From Butyrivibrio sp. AE2015 (GTDB taxonomy: Bacteria; Bacillota; Clostridia; Lachnospirales; Lachnospiraceae): 64,000 bases of DNA. Location of the stretch: NCBI RefSeq assembly GCF_000420825.1, contig NZ_ATVR01000005.1, positions 1 to 64,000 of the forward strand, read 5' to 3'. The position numbers and the translations under genes were made by a program. The number at the start of each line of letters is the position of its first letter. Position 1 is the first letter of the stretch. Positions 63,547 through 64,000 of this stretch are shown in pieces. The notes under the pieces are model-generated. The model ran no database searches. It had not been told where the DNA came from and was given only the letters and a program-made list of their open reading frames with translations.

Positions 63547-64000
63547 TTATTCTGTCTCTAGTTCAAAGTAAAACTCAACACCGTTGTCATAGTTGATCAC
63601 GCCGTAAGCCTGATTCATACTCTCCATTATAGCTTTTACGATAGACAGGCCTACACCGCTTCCCCCGTACTCTCTGGTTCTGGCCTTATCAACCTTATAG
63701 AATTTCTCCCAAATATGTCCAATACTTTCCTTGGGAATAGGTTTTCCTGTGTTAAATACTGAAACTCTTGCATGATTATCAAGTTTGACCACTTTTATCT
63801 CTATGATCTTTTCACCGTCAATATGGTTAAGAGCGTTACTGTAATAATTCTGCAAGACCTCCTCTACCTTGAATTCATCCCCCCAGACAAATATAGGTTC
63901 CTCAACATCAAATTGTATTGTGACTTCTTTTTGCCTTGCCAGTAGCTCTGCTGATTTAATATAGTTACGGACCATTTCAACAATATCAAATCTGTCCATA
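63547..64000 (-). CDS. Sensor histidine kinase, C-terminal part (cut by window edge)
   Basis: About 150 residues of the ATPase domain are inside the window. The N box LQNYYSNALNH, the glycine box VSVFNTGKPI, WEKFYKVDKAR and GGSGVGLSIVKAIMESM are all intact, so the kinase is probably active. The sensor, membrane and phosphoacceptor regions lie beyond position 64000. It is followed by the lipoprotein gene at 62618-63523. The partner regulator is expected upstream but cannot be seen. Confidence 0.9.
   Translation of the reverse strand, partial: MDRFDIVEMVRNYIKSAELLARQKEVTIQFDVEEPIFVWGDEFKVEEVLQNYYSNALNHIDGEKIIEIKVVKLDNHARVSVFNTGKPIPKESIGHIWEKFYKVDKARTREYGGSGVGLSIVKAIMESMNQAYGVINYDNGVEFYFELETE

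Noticed and set aside
1-64000. CRISPR arrays, prophage genes, integrase or intact insertion sequences
   Set aside because: No regularly spaced repeats, phage structural genes, tyrosine/serine recombinases or IS transposases were found on either strand by reading.
1-64000. tRNA or rRNA genes
   Set aside because: The only T-arm-like GGTTCGA sequence in an acceptor context that I saw belongs to tmRNA. No other convincing tRNA or rRNA sequence was noticed, although a covariance-model scan would be more sensitive.

Overview
The window looks like chromosomal DNA from a low-GC anaerobic Firmicute of the family Lachnospiraceae, most like Butyrivibrio or Pseudobutyrivibrio. This placement rests on general resemblance, not a search. 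Supporting signs are strong AGGAGG-type ribosome binding sites, an Nfn electron-bifurcating transhydrogenase, 2-hydroxyacyl-CoA dehydratase proteins, YesM/YesN two-component regulation of a sugar ABC transporter, a PD-(D/E)XK 'transposase-like' nuclease of a kind frequent in rumen Lachnospiraceae, and the secG-rnr-smpB-ssrA order. There is no rRNA, tRNA, CRISPR array, prophage or intact insertion sequence. The only RNA gene I can support is tmRNA.

Layout. 1-2.1 kb is a small accessory island: a PD-(D/E)XK nuclease-like gene, an XRE repressor with matching dyad operators on both sides, and the C-terminal remnant of a second nuclease-like gene. 2.1-5.6 kb carries chorismate synthase, a lactonase-type beta-propeller and a PRPP-synthetase-like gene whose promoter sits inside a large palindrome. 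5.6-10.4 kb (+ strand) has a membrane-anchored ComEC-like metallo-hydrolase and potABCD for polyamine uptake. 10.4-20.5 kb (- strand) reads, in transcription order: sugar-binding lipoprotein, two permeases, YesM-type kinase, YesN-type regulator, proA, a two-domain class II aldolase and an LD-carboxypeptidase. 20.8-25.4 kb holds a GGDEF protein and, divergently, an orphan pair of 2-hydroxyacyl-CoA dehydratase subunits followed by a 55-residue membrane protein.

25.4-35.4 kb (- strand) is a long housekeeping cluster: MORN protein, rlmH, phoH, a membrane pseudo-HD protein, ybeY, a flippase, two flavoproteins, an ECF S-component-like protein and 5-formyl-THF cyclo-ligase. 35.5-37.9 kb is nfnAB. 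38-45 kb reads ftsK, fhs, folD and a zinc-ribbon/TPR/chitobiase-repeat membrane protein. 45-47.5 kb has an orphan protein and glmS. 47.6-56.2 kb is one cobalamin locus: BtuFCD uptake, then CobD, CobT, CobU, CobS, CbiB and a HAD phosphatase, giving late nucleotide-loop assembly without corrin-ring synthesis. 56.3-64 kb carries proB, ssrA, smpB, rnr, secG, gpmI, a lipoprotein and the 3' part of a histidine kinase.

Most of the window is ordinary core genome. The observations most worth a second look are the CobU protein, in which two CobU-like halves appear to have lost complementary motifs; the degenerate HD membrane protein occupying the PgpH slot between phoH and ybeY; the tandem class II aldolase with a metal-site-less second domain; the palindrome in a 20-bp promoter spacer upstream of the PRPP-synthetase-like gene; and the paired operators of the XRE/nuclease island. 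I found no clearly new multi-gene defence or mobile system.
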